Counted from the first letter of the stretch, positions 9,801-19,432 are shown. The stretch: DNA of 20,012 bases from Irineochytrium annulatum (GCA_027600665.1 JADGJL010000488.1:1-20012), one strand, 5' to 3'. Notes: a model not told the origin generated them from the sequence alone. A program made the numbers and translations.

Positions 9801-12800
9801 GCAAGCCCGGGCAGAACTTCTCAAACGTCAGCGGCTTGTAGAAGTACTGCGATACGTCGGTTCCCGCATAGGGCTGCCATGAGTACTTCTGCATGCCGTA
9901 CGACGCCACGTGATTCGAGACGACGTCGTTGATGTCGAGGACGCGGCCGTACGCGGCGACCCAGACCTTGTTCACGTCCTGATACGACGCGAGCTCGTAG
10001 AGCGAGAGGATCTGCTGCCGCGGACAGATAAGCTGGCCGAAGACAATGATGAAGAACAGGAGCAGGCAGCACATGAAGAAGATGATAATGCAGAGCGCCA
10101 CCTTCTCCCTGTACGCCATCCGGATGTCCGGCCGCTTCAGGTTACCGACTGGGAAGATCGGGACCCACCACGTCAGACACCACGTCAAGCACAACCACCT
10201 ACACCGAGCAGGCGTCATCTTCTTCTTCGCATCGCCCTTCTTGCCCTTCTTTCCCTTCTTCCCGACCGCATCGACCTCGGCACCATCCGCGTCAACCACT
10301 CCCGCCTCCGCAGCCTTCGCGCCACGCGCAGACATGTTCCCCATCTCGACGTCACCGCCCGCACCAACGGCCCTTGCGCCGCCCAAGCGCCCTCCATCCG
10401 CCATCTTGAACTCGCTCCCGTAATGGCTCTCGTTATCATCCCCGGCGTACGAGCCATCCTCGTCAAAATAGCCTCTCCCATCTCCAGCCTCTGATGCCGA
10501 GTAATTGCTCCCCTCCACGTCGTGCCCATCCCCAAACGCGCTCCCGGACCTGACACTCCCGCCAGCGACGGACCCGTTGCCCGACGCCATCGAGTTCCTG
10601 TTCTTCTTGCGGGTCCTCTGCTCCTCCCTCAATGCGTCCTCGATCGTCCTCAGCTCGTCCTCCAGCGACCGCCACGCGGCCTCGGACAGGAAGACGCGGG
10701 ACGTGCCAACGGCCATCTCACGCGCGGTCCAGTTTGACGACGCAACAAAGTCCTTGCACATGTTCTTGCCCACGCGGCTCGAGTCCAGGCGCATTGGCTC
10801 TACAATTACCCGGTAACGCGTAATAAAGTCCGAGAAGAGGTAGGACGTCGTGTAGTCAGCCGCCGAGCGCGAGATGGCGAGGTCCTGAATACCCATGTAC
10901 GAAAGCTGGGCCTTCACGGTCCGGGCGTCGAACGTAGCGTTTGTCTAAAGACAGATATGAGTAAAACCAATAGCGTAAGCACGAAAGTCTAACTGCTTAC
11001 CAAATCCTCATTCGGTTTGATGCAGTAGACAAACCACGGAACGGTCTCCGTGAGGGTCTCCAACATCTCCGACATTGCCTGCACAAAAGAACTCGCGACA
11101 GACCCCGTCGCCTCAGCGCCGGCCTTCGCCGCGGCTCCCTTCCTCTTCAAACTCGGGTGCCTGAGCGGCTTCTGCGACACCTGCGCCGACGCCAACACGG
11201 CTCCGTCCCTTGGGTGCTGCGCGGTCGACACGGCGCTCTCCGAGAAGATGCTCCTAACAAAGTTGTTCGACGTCGGCTGAATGTCGGCCCCGTTGCCCCT
11301 GAACAGCGTGACAAAGTCGGGGGAGAGCGCGTCCGTATTCCTCTCCGAGAACCCGCGGACGTCGTACGAGACCGTCCCCGCATAGTGTCGAATGCCAAAC
11401 AGATTCGCCGCGCCTTTACGATCCGCCACAAACCCAGGCCGGCTCGAAAGCTCCTCGGATAGGACCTCGCCGATCCGGGTGTCGGCCTTCTTCGGGTTCG
11501 ACCGGAACGACTCGGCGTCGATGATGTGGATCACGTTCGATGCGTCCTCGTCCTCGTCGTCGCCGGCAGCGACCGCGGCGCCGCCGACCAGCGAGAGCGC
11601 GGGAGGCGGGGCGAGCTGATTCGGCCGGTCAAGGACGCCGAGGAGGGACGGGAGGCCCTCAGAGTCGTACTCAGCGTGAGGCTCGTGGAGGGCCCGTCGG
11701 GAGGCGAAATGCTGGAGGCGCTCGTTGGCGTGATTGTAGAGGAGTTGCTCAAAACCGTTGAGCTTGTAGTCCTGGAACCCAGACAGGTCAACGACGCCGA
11801 CAAACGTGGCCGAGTCCTCCATATCGAGGCGCGAGTTGAGGTGCTCGATGACCCACGCGAAGACGAGGCTGTAGAGCGTCTTGGCGAGGAAGTCGCGCTG
11901 GCGGCCAGCGTCGGCGGCGGTCAAGTAGACGGTGCAAAGCTCCTTCCGGATCAACTTCGTCTTGTAAGTGAGCGCATATTCGAGGTTGACGGGAAGGACT
12001 CCGAGGAGCTCCGAAACGAACACGAGGACGTCGTAGTTCTTGACGTCGCAGGCCTCGCCTGGCTTGTTGGGGTCGTCGTGGAAGGCGATCTGGCCGAGGT
12101 GGAGGATGGCGGCGAGCGTTTGCATCAGGCCGGCTTGTTGGCGCTTACCAACTCCCACGGACTTCAAGTCGTTCTTCAGCGTCGCAAACCGGGCCGCGTC
12201 CTCGCGCGCGACCTTAGCCAAGCTCGCTGCGGTCGTGGAGCGGTGAGACAGGACGGTGGTGGATGCCGGGTTTAAGTAATGGAAGTGGGAGGTGTCGGTG
12301 GGCAAGCGGAGAGAGGAGCGCTCCTCTGGGGAGGCGCCGGCCATGAGCTGGTAGAAAACGTTGAAGTTGCGCTCGTCCTGCGGCACGGATACGACACGGG
12401 ACTTCTCCAGAAGGTAGTCGAGCAACTTGGCGCCGATCAGCTTGCCGGCCTCGTCGAACTGGTACTCGGTGTAGCGGCCGAACCGGGACGAGCTGGTGTT
12501 ATCGGCAGTCCGCGCGTTCCCAAAAGCCTCTAAGATGGTCTCCGTTTTCAAGGCACCCGAGATGACGCGCGACTTCTTCTTTGCGCTCTTGCTGAGGGCG
12601 CACAGCTGGCGCACGAACAGTTTGCGGGACTCCGATTTGCCGCTACCACTCTCTCCGCTGTTTAGGAAATGCCACACACGATCATTAGCTTCACGACTTC
12701 ACGACTCCATCCTCGTGTTCCCAGGAAACTCACCAGAAGAGAACAGACTGATCCTGCTGCTCCCTCAGCATGTGCAGAAACACCGATGTCGCCAGATCAA

Positions 12801-13236
12801 ATATGTGCGCTGGCAGAGCGGCCTTGTCCGGGCTCGAACTGTCCCTCGCCCAGTCCGAGTACACTTTCGACACCGCATCCGAGCACAGCGTGGCGGCGTT
12901 CTCCTGCGTGACCGGGTTCACGACCACGAGCGCAGAGCTCCCGACCCTCGTGAAGAACTGGTGGTGGTTCGCTGGCGCCGGATCGAGGCCTAGCCCCGCC
13001 GTGAGGGCCGCCGATCCGTTGCCGTACCGAGCGCGGATAAGTTCCAGGATGGCATCCTCGGTAATGGGGGGCGCCGGGAGGGTTGAAGGGCGTGATGACG
13101 ACGATGCGATGCGGGCGTAGGATGCGGTTTGGGCCGGATCGGCCAGGAGAACGAGGTCCTCCAGCTGGGCGTTGGCGTTTGAGGATGCACCGGCCGGGCC
13201 GGCGGCGGCTGCAGAGCCGCGAGTAGGCCGGGGCAT
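6900..13236 (-). CDS. Class V chitin synthase with myosin motor-like domain, ~1962 aa
   Basis: It polymerises UDP-GlcNAc into chitin at the plasma membrane of growing cells; the myosin-like head is thought to guide vesicles along actin. Eight exons fit in frame: 13236-12734, 12657-11001, 10944-9608, 9549-9077, 9016-7984, 7911-7803, 7741-7604, 7538-6900 (total 5889 nt). Introns are 56-76 nt with gtgagt, gtaagc, gtatgt, gtaagt, gtaagt, gtacgt and gtgagt donors. Domains: myosin head ~70-760, with P-loop GESGSGKS (~169-176), switch I (~215-227, NTSSSRFG) and switch II DLSGFQ (~458-463); a charged Gly/Ser-rich linker with [14 protein letters not shown]; membrane segments at ~968-986 and ~1002-1026; a cytochrome b5-like region from ~1036; another membrane segment before the catalytic domain; catalytic core with KRDSQ (~1405), DAD (~1454), GEDR (~1567) and QRRRW (~1607); then C-terminal membrane helices, GSVYG repeats (~1805-1887) and a DEK_C domain (~1904-1962). 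Length and order match class V (class VI has a shorter, degenerate head). All catalytic signatures are intact. The first exon joins codon 168 as Cys just before the P-loop. Confidence 0.95.
7126..7374 (-). repeat. Degenerate GSVYG repeats in the chitin synthase tail
   Basis: The last exon encodes at least four GSVYG copies plus variants GSAYG, GSMYG and AGSV, separated by short Pro/Asn/Ala-rich spacers. The segment lies between the last membrane helices and the DEK_C domain. It is low-complexity and Tyr-rich and is probably disordered, with likely length variation between strains. A role in clustering or phosphorylation is speculation. Confidence 0.7.
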
Positions 13237-13284
13237 GATGGCAGTGACGTGGGAGGTTGCGGGAGCAGCGATTTCTCGCCGGAC

Positions 13285-13312
13285 GTCTTCAAGACCACGT
13301 CTTCAAGACCAC
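13285..13312. repeat. Perfect 14-bp tandem duplication in the chitin synthase leader
   Basis: GTCTTCAAGACCAC occurs twice in direct succession at 13285-13298 and 13299-13312, about 50 bp upstream of the chitin synthase ATG. Each unit contains the palindrome GTCTTCAAGAC, giving two small potential hairpins in the 5' leader. Confidence 0.9.
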
Positions 13313-13597
13313 TTCGCCGCGGGCTTTCCTCGGGCGACCGAGCTCCGTGGAAGTTGGGATGAGGGCCGAGGTGAGGACGGGCTCCGACAACGTCGATTGC
13401 GTGGTGGCTCCCTGACGCAGCGATGAACTAACCCCTGTCCAAAAAAAACTAAGTCCGGGGGGGTTCACCTTGAAACGGCCGTCGCCCCTTGACCAATTGT
13501 CGCGCCTCTCTATTTGAAAGAAAGGAAACCTCATCTTGTTTCCATGTGTATGCTCGTTGCTCTGCTCGAACGAAACGTTACTTTTGCGCGTTGAGTA

Positions 13598-13795
13598 ATG
13601 TGGAGCGACGGGTTGGTAGGATTGGTCTTATGTTGTTTGTCTGCTCTTGCACTTTATTGTTCGGTATTGATCGTAGGAATGGCGTGGAAAGGGTATGGGA
13701 CAACCAGCTACGGGAGGCGGCGACAGGACATCAAGGCGACAACACAGCGACGTTGGGCTGATTGTGCGAAGATGCTAGGTGGTTCCCACCTTTGA
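13598..13795 (+). CDS. Possible 65-aa single-membrane-span protein
   Basis: The ATG at 13598 opens a 65-codon frame. Its N-terminal third is a hydrophobic helix (GLVGLVLCCLSALALYCSVL) and its C-terminus is basic (YGRRRQDIKATTQRRW). This would suit a small type of membrane protein with a cytosolic basic tail. No family is recognised, the frame is short, and there is no splice or promoter evidence, so chance is likely. Confidence 0.15.
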   Translation: MWSDGLVGLVLCCLSALALYCSVLIVGMAWKGYGTTSYGRRRQDIKATTQRRWADCAKMLGGSHL

Positions 13796-13958
13796 GGTGC
13801 AATTTAATTTTCGCTCAACGCGTCGTATCGCATCCAGCGTAAAATATTCCATGTCAGACTTTTAAGCTTCGAACCACACGTCAGGATGAACGCGATGGGG
13901 CTGGAAACTATCAACGTGTCGAGCAACGGCATGGCGTTCAGCGCCGGTTCCTCCACAG

Positions 13959-14084
13959 ATGTCGATGATGCTCCACACAATGCGTGACCAAAGCATTCGC
14001 GCCGTGATCAAAGAACTTCAGGAGGATTGCAGGCTCTCTTTGGTCCGGGACCAAGAGCGCATCGAGATTATCAGAATATTTTGA
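13959..14084 (+). other. Short charged helical frame upstream of the second Myb array
   Basis: A 41-codon ATG frame encodes a charged, helix-prone peptide (IRAVIKELQEDC ... VRDQERIEIIRIF) ending at a TGA at 14082-14084, 83 bp before the next gene's ATG. It could be a relic exon, an upstream ORF of the Myb-array mRNA, or chance. No homology is recognised. Confidence 0.15.
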
Positions 14085-14167
14085 ACGAGATTTTCAATAG
14101 ATGAAGTAAACTTGGCAACCTTCACGTTGCATGTTGTTTCGGACATCGTCGAATTTGTCCACCCGAG

Positions 14168-14977
14168 ATGTTCGTCAACTCGCCCTTGACAAACCCCGGG
14201 GCCTCGCGACCCACGTCAATCCTACAAGCATGCGTGTTCGTGCTCGCGCTGCCACTACGCCGCTCGATAACGGGGAGGGCAGTCACGTATCTCCGCTGGA
14301 CGGACGAAGAGGATGAGCTGCTGCGGAAGGGCGTCGTCGAGGACCAGCTGACACTCGAGGATCTTCAACAAAAGCACTTTGGCCATCGAACGGCCAAATC
14401 GATTGATAGCAGATGGAGAAAGAAATTTGCAGGCTTGTTAGGTGCCATGAGGAGTCCGATAAGGCCCCAAAAGGCATGGACGAAAGAGGAAGACGATTTG
14501 TTAAGGATTGGGCGTTCAGCCGGCCTCTTGTTCGAAGAAATTTGGCGGCGCGATCTTCCTCACCGGAGGTTAGACGCAATTGATCGGAGATGGGCAAAAC
14601 TTGTGGGGGAAAAGAATAACTCTCGTTGGACGGCAGAGGACGACAGCCTGTTGTCAAAGGCACAGACTGAAGAAGGACTCAGTCTCGAAGAGATCGCAAA
14701 ACGCTTTCCCCAAAGAACGAAAATCGCTGTTGCCAACCGGTGGTGTAGGCTGTTTGGCAAGTCGCAAGGCCGTCTGAAGGAAACGGCACATGCTACGGTC
14801 AGGGGGTGGAGTGAGGAGGATGTTGAGAAGCTGAGATATGGCAGGGAAGTTGAGAAACTTTCGCTGGAGGCGATCAGGGACAAGCACTTCATCAACCGGA
14901 CGATAGGAGCCATTTGCAACAGATGGGGGCGTTATGTAAAAACGAAACGCGTGCCAGACTCAGAAGAAGTGGATTAG
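14168..14977 (+). CDS. Four-repeat Myb/SANT-like array protein, 269 aa
   Basis: A single-exon frame from the ATG at 14168 to TAG at 14975-14977. After about 40 residues it holds four Myb/SANT-like repeats with first tryptophans at about 44, 104, 154 and 214 and second tryptophans at 83, 142, 192 and 253. Examples are RWTDEEDELLRKG ... FGHRTAKSIDSRW and GWSEEDVEKLRYG ... NRTIGAICNRW. It is a paralogue of the eight-repeat protein at 1285-2868; the first repeat of each is particularly alike (L-(S/T)-L-E-D ... H-F-x-H-R-T). DNA or chromatin binding is expected from the fold. The first 43 residues contain no Asp or Glu and several Arg, like a mitochondrial presequence (inference). An earlier ATG at 14131 in another frame overlaps the start and has a weaker context (T at -3 against G at -3). 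The product ends in an acidic DSEEVD. Confidence 0.8.
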   Translation: MFVNSPLTNPGASRPTSILQACVFVLALPLRRSITGRAVTYLRWTDEEDELLRKGVVEDQLTLEDLQQKHFGHRTAKSIDSRWRKKFAGLLGAMRSPIRPQKAWTKEEDDLLRIGRSAGLLFEEIWRRDLPHRRLDAIDRRWAKLVGEKNNSRWTAEDDSLLSKAQTEEGLSLEEIAKRFPQRTKIAVANRWCRLFGKSQGRLKETAHATVRGWSEEDVEKLRYGREVEKLSLEAIRDKHFINRTIGAICNRWGRYVKTKRVPDSEEVD

Positions 14978-15317
14978 ACATCAACTCCTGATCAGGAAGT
15001 ACGTTTATCGACTTCGCGATGTTTTTGAGCACTATGACTCATCGATGTAATAGACGTGCACGTGCATTGCTGCGTATCGAAAATCAATGGCTGCAGATTT
15101 AAAGTACTCAAATACTTAGTAGAATGCGGGCAAAGCGAATTTGCGAGATAAAGCTACGCAACACAGCGCAAGATGATGAAGCGGCGGAAGACGAAGAATC
15201 ATGGAACTTGTGCAGACTGATGCGAAAGGGATAATAATAAATTCGATATATACAATCTCCACTGGCCACGTTTCAACCAAACCTCATCAGCCTTTCGAAC
15301 AACCGGTCGCAACACGG
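14978..15317. other. Intergenic stretch between convergent genes
   Basis: About 340 bases between the stop of the + strand Myb array and the stop of the minus-strand thiamine pyrophosphokinase. It should be 3' UTR of both. It is AT-rich in parts, with no coding frame, RNA gene or repeat recognised. Confidence 0.5.
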
Positions 15318-16313
15318 TCATATGCGCTTCAAATCCACGCAAAGGCCGAAGTTGCACTCGATTGTTAAAATGATGGCCTTGTCGGTTGTGACCATGACCT
15401 CCGCCAAGTCACTGTCGGCGTCCGCAAAGGCATTAGACGTGCTCACGAGCGACCCGAACGACAATAACTTCGAGCCGTCTTTCGTTTCATTTCATTAGTA
15501 TACCAACCAGCTTCAAATAAAACGGATGCCTACCGAGGTTCCACCTCAATCCCTCGGTTACGACCTTGGCCTCATCCACCCCGATCGGCAACAACCCGCA
15601 AGTCGGCCCTTCATACCCCTTCCTGCAAATGATACGGTGCCTCATCCCTCCGCCCCTCAACATCATCGCCATGCTCTCGTTCGACACAAGGTACACCCTT
15701 CGCCCCTCCTCCATCGTGTACAGCATATGGATCGAGTTCATGATCTGATCCAACCTGCCCCCCAGGGCCCCCAACACAATCAGCTCATGCAAAGCCTGCA
15801 CGCGCGTCCTCAGCGCGCCACCCTCGTGCGGGACCAAGCTCCCGGGCACGTGGTGCTCAATCGATCGAGCGTGATTGACGCATTTCTCGAGGTCGGAGGA
15901 GTCCTGGTCGGGGTCGCGGGTCAGGGGCACGTTGTGGGACTCGTAGAAGGCGCGGACGTCGGGCCGGATGGAGCACAGGCCGCCGAGGATGCGATCGGGG
16001 AGGAACTGGGCGCGCGCGGCGTCGGATGGGAGGCGGTCGTGGAGCCGGTTGGCGCCGCCGTCAGAGCAGAGTCGCACTGTGGCTGATTCGAATGATAAGA
16101 AGAAAAAAAGTACTCGCTTTAGGAAGGAAAAAGAGGTGCTAAGAGTGAAAGAGAGAATCAACGTCAAGTAAGGCACTTACTCGAATTCCAAGCGGCCTTG
16201 AGATGTTCCATTCTCGGCAGGGGCTGGTTGAGGATGATGAGGGCCGCCACCGGCCGCGTCATCGGAGACGATTCACGGAGAAACCACGACGGCTCCCACT
16301 CCTGGAGAATCAT
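15318..16313 (-). CDS. THI80: Thiamine pyrophosphokinase family protein, 280 aa
   Basis: The family transfers pyrophosphate from ATP to thiamine to make thiamine diphosphate, normally in the cytosol. Three exons: 16313-16181, 16082-15534 and 15478-15318 (843 nt). Introns are 98 nt (gtaagt ... atcag) and 55 nt (gtaggc ... gaaag). Motifs: ALIILNQPL (~24-32), DGGANR (~52-57), DPDQDSSDLEKC (~101-112), LGALGGRLDQIMNS (~148-161), EGLRWNL and FGSLVSTSN near the C-terminus, and TIE in the final strand. Length is normal. The striking change is GGLCS at ~78-82 where the family has GDxDS: both metal-binding aspartates are replaced (codons GGC and TGC for the usual GAC/GAT). The enzyme may therefore be impaired, altered or mis-sequenced. 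The chosen ATG has A at -3 and is the first ATG in the frame; upstream coding exons cannot be excluded. No thiamine-diphosphate riboswitch was recognised in the introns or leader. Confidence 0.88.
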
Positions 16314-16790
16314 GCTGTTGTCGGGGAGCGTGGTCGAGGGGGGCGAGTTGCTTCGGCGCGAGACGGTTGGCGAAGTAAATGGAGCAGGGAACTTAAGTGC
16401 GCATTGAACATGGCAACCAAACCTATTTAAGCTCCAGGTTTTTTTCTTCTTGGACCACGTGAAGATCAAGCGTGGTGAAAGTGAAGAAAAGACGTCTTGC
16501 CAGGCGGCATTGGATAGGTTTCGTTAGCAATGTATGAATATGTTTATCTAAACTCAGCAAAATCTGCTGTTGCTGAAGTTAAATTATACCCTTCATCTTC
16601 TTTAATAGGTTCACTTGAACTCAAGTCTCAAATTGGGTGACTAAATAATATTGCAGATAATGTACAACGACATTTTTTTTGGTGAAGATATTATTGATCA
16701 ACACTTTCGAGGGTGGCGATTTCAATTGATTTCCCGCGTCACTTACCCTTCTACATGTACACAACCCGGTTCCCCATCCGAGCACCGCTT
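16314..16790. other. Promoter region of the thiamine pyrophosphokinase gene
   Basis: About 480 bases between the stop of the WD40 gene and the ATG of the thiamine pyrophosphokinase, both on the minus strand. The frame before the ATG stays open upstream to about 16469 without another ATG. A palindromic CACGTG (E-box type, a bHLH-factor site in fungi) lies at 16456-16461, about 145 bp before the ATG. No other element was recognised. Confidence 0.4.
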
Positions 16791-18672
16791 CTAATAAACA
16801 AAGTCCTGCAACTGATGCGCGTCCAAATCGTACACATACAACGACCTGCTCGCCCCGCCGACGGCCACCATCCTCTCCCCAGCACTCACAGCCGCCGTGT
16901 AAACGCTCCCGCTGAACCCCTGCGCCAGCGCCACGCACCTTCCCGTCGACGCGTTGAAGAGCTTCAGCTCGTTGTTGTTCGTCCCCGGTTGGCCGCCGCC
17001 TCCGCCGCCAGCGAGGATGTAGCGATTCGCGACGGGGCTGGCGGCAGAGGGGTTGGCGGAGGCGGTGAAGGACGTGGTGGGGGCGCGGAGATGGGAGAAG
17101 GAGGCGGTATAGAGCTGGGTGTTGCGGCGGTCATTCTCAATGACGGACCAAGTGACGGTCTCGATCAGTTGGCGGCTGGCGAAGGACCAGATCTTAAAAA
17201 CGGCGACCGATTAGCGTTATCCTGTGGGAAGAGGAAAACCACTCGCACCTGCAATTGATCCTCTTTCTGGAACCCGCCCGTCAATATTCTGCTCCCATCA
17301 TCATCGAAATCGATCGCGTCACCGCACACGTGGGGCCCGTAGATAGACCTGATCGAATGCTCGACCCTCGTGTCCCACACCTGCACCGTATTGTCCCACC
17401 CGCCGCTGATTAAAATATTCGGATCGGTTGGATGGAACTTGACGGAGAACACGCGCCCGCCGGCGTGGCCGGCCGAAACGCCCTCCTTGCCCGTCGACAT
17501 GTCGGCCGTGCTTTGGAAAGTCGATGCGTCGAAGACGCGGACATACGAGTCGGACCCCGCGGTGGCGAAGCGGGCGCCGGAGGGTTGGTAGGAGACGTTG
17601 TTGATCTGGGATTCGGATAGGGTAAGCGTGTTGAGGATCTGGCCCGAGGTGTGGTGCCAGTGGATGACGCGGCCGTCCGCGTCTGTTTGTTGCAAAGCAA
17701 AGGATAGGTTAATGTGCATGCGATATTGGAAATGAAGCGACGATGCTAACATGAGGCGACGAGAACGTTTTTGTTCTTAAAGGAGGAGTTGTCGGGGCGG
17801 AATGTGATGGAAGTGCAGGGTAGGGGGCCGTCACCGAAGTTTGGGGGAATCAGCGTGCGAATAGCCTCGTTCGTTCGCGTGGAGTAAACCTAAAGTGACA
17901 CGTGGGTGGATGAGATTTTAACAGCTACCTGAAGATGCAAAGATATATACCTGTATATTTGCATCCCCCATCCCACAAGCGACATAATCCTCATCCGGCG
18001 AAAACTTAACCGAGAAGATGTCCGACTCCTCCCTGATGCAACAGTCAGCTTTTGACACGCAACCATCAGCCCTTGTCCATACCTCTTGCAGAACCTGAAC
18101 CGGAACATGCCGTACAGCGTCGGCTCCCTCAAGCTCCCCATGCTCCCTTTATTCCTCCTCCCGAACCCGGCAATGCTCCCGGCAGAACTCATCCCGCCGA
18201 CGGGCGTGCTCATCCCGTCCGTCATGCTCCCCAAACTCCCCATACCGCCAGCGCCGAACCTCACGCTGCGCATGCTCCCGTACTGCTGCGATCCCGCATT
18301 CCCACCGGCACGCTTCAGGTTCGTCATGCTCCCACCGAGCGATCGCACGGAGCCCATCGACCCCCCCATGTTCAGATCGCTGCCCTGGCTCGCCCGCAGC
18401 GTCCCGACCGACCCGGAGCCCCGCATGCCGCCCGCACCCGCGAGCCCTGCCGCGGCGGCGGCGAGAGCATGATGCGATCTCCTCAGCGCGGGCGGTTTGG
18501 CGGCCGCGGACTGGTTCTCGGGCGGGGTGGGGACGGATCTTTGCGACGGGTGCGGGATCGCGGCCACGAGCTTGGTCCTGGATCCGCCTGAGGAGGGCTG
18601 TGGCGGAAAATCCATGCTGCGGGAGACGGAGCGCAGGGAGGAGGCGGAGGAGTGGTTGGGGTCAGGGCTCAT
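16791..18672 (-). CDS. WD40-repeat protein with Gly/Ser/Met-rich N-terminus, 548 aa
   Basis: Five exons fit in frame: 18672-18083, 18032-17951, 17889-17751, 17682-17249 and 17192-16791 (1647 nt). Introns are 50-68 nt. The ATG has an excellent context (ACC before ATG). Residues 1-~195 are low-complexity: a Ser-rich start, an Ala-rich run, then repeated GSM(G/R/T)S(V/L)R-like units, probably disordered and phosphorylatable. From ~197 come WD40 blades: IFSVKFSPDEDYVACGMGD, VLVASYADGRVIHWH, VSYQPSGARFATAGSDSYVR, VFSVKFHPTDPNILISGGWD with VQVWD, DFDDDGSRILTGGFQKEDQ with IWSF, then a Gly-rich loop (AGGGGGGQPG) and VAVGGASRSLYVYD. About seven blades would form one propeller, a scaffold for protein complexes. 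No specific orthologue is recognised. It precedes the thiamine pyrophosphokinase gene on the same strand, with no evidence of a functional link. Confidence 0.88.
18089..18417 (-). repeat. GSM(G/R/T)S(V/L)-type low-complexity repeats in the WD40 protein
   Basis: The minus strand encodes recurring Gly-Ser-Met units (GGSMGSVRSLGGSMTNLKR, YGSMRSVRFG, GSLGSMTDGM, KGSMGSLREP). The RSxS/SxR spacing offers many sites for basophilic kinases. It is degenerate at DNA level, so it is an old rather than a recent expansion. Confidence 0.6.
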
Positions 18673-19432
18673 GGTGGAGAGGGTCGGAGTATGTAGATTC
18701 ACGAGGTCAATTTTGCTTCAAGCTACCAATGTACAAGCCGCACCGGCACTCTTTAGCATGTTGTACTTTGCGTATTTCCGTAGATATATTGCGAGCAGTC
18801 ACCTTTGGTCTGCAAAAAAAGCGTAAATTAATGGAAGCGAAGTGGGCGGGCAGTGTACAAACCGACTGAATCGAGCTTACGGGAACAGCGGGCTTTCAGA
18901 TCAGGGCAGCTCAATCGTCTTCCAAAGTCCGCGGCACACGCAATTTCCCATTAGATCTTGCAACGTAGTAAAGTTTAATTACTGAGAAAACGGTTTTGTA
19001 GCTTTGGATTCGATCAGGATGGTCGACGACCCAGAGCATCCTTATGGTCGCTTCAAAAGTCAGGAACCGTTGGCTTGCGCGCGTCTGTGGCCACGTCAGC
19101 AGCACATTCGGCGTACCCGATGGTGGCCACGTTGCATCACTCCACGTGAGCACGTTAAAATCTCCTGCTCAGCCTTCTAGTTGGAGAGTGCAGATTAAGA
19201 ATTAGATGCTTGTGTATGTATTGACATTAAAAACGCCGCTGACCACCATACGAGGTGCCTACATGATTCTACGAACAAGAAATGAGAATAAGGAGCGCGC
19301 CCGTACTAGGCCAACAATCCCCTCATGCGCAAGTGTTAACAAGAACCTTCGGGAAAACGAACAAGAAAAATGAACAGTACAAAGGTGTGTTATGGGATGG
19401 CGGGATAGGACAGATCAGCATGTACCGTCATT
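18673..19432. other. Intergenic stretch upstream of the WD40 gene
   Basis: About 760 bases. One minus-strand frame is open from 19153 to 18911 (80 codons) but begins without ATG and shows no domain. Two copies of GTGGCCACGT lie at 19087-19096 and 19123-19132, with a CACGTG at 19143-19148. The rest shows no RNA gene, repeat array or mobile element. Confidence 0.4.

Larger units (their letters stand above)
13237..14167. other. Divergent intergenic region between chitin synthase and second Myb array
   Basis: About 930 bases between divergent starts. On the minus strand an ATG at 13532-13534 opens an 81-codon frame ending at 13289, inside the presumed chitin synthase leader, so it may be an upstream ORF. 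On the plus strand, short frames occur at 13598-13795 (65 aa, one hydrophobic segment) and 13959-14084 (41 aa, charged helical). None has a recognisable domain. No RNA gene or transposon was recognised. Confidence 0.4.

Noticed and set aside
9910..10494. A 194-codon + strand frame
   Set aside because: Antisense to exon 3 of the chitin synthase; Arg/His/Pro-rich composition with no domain.
11526..12275. A 249-codon + strand frame inside the chitin synthase region
   Set aside because: It is antisense to exon 2, which has intact P-loop, switch and other myosin motifs. Long antisense frames are common opposite GC3-rich genes, and no domain is seen.
13862..13880. A TTCGAACC motif resembling a tRNA T-loop
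   Set aside because: No matching acceptor stem, D-arm or anticodon arm was found around it.
16083..16790. A thiamine-diphosphate riboswitch in the thiamine pyrophosphokinase leader or intron
   Set aside because: I looked for the conserved CUGAGA and ACCUGA-type elements by eye on the minus strand and did not find them.
18052..18591. A 179-codon + strand frame
   Set aside because: Antisense to the Gly/Ser/Met-rich first exon of the WD40 gene; Pro/His/Arg-rich, a mirror of biased codons.
18911..19153. An 80-codon minus-strand frame
   Set aside because: It begins with GTG, its first ATG leaves only 42 codons, and no domain or splice junction supports it. A relic cannot be excluded.
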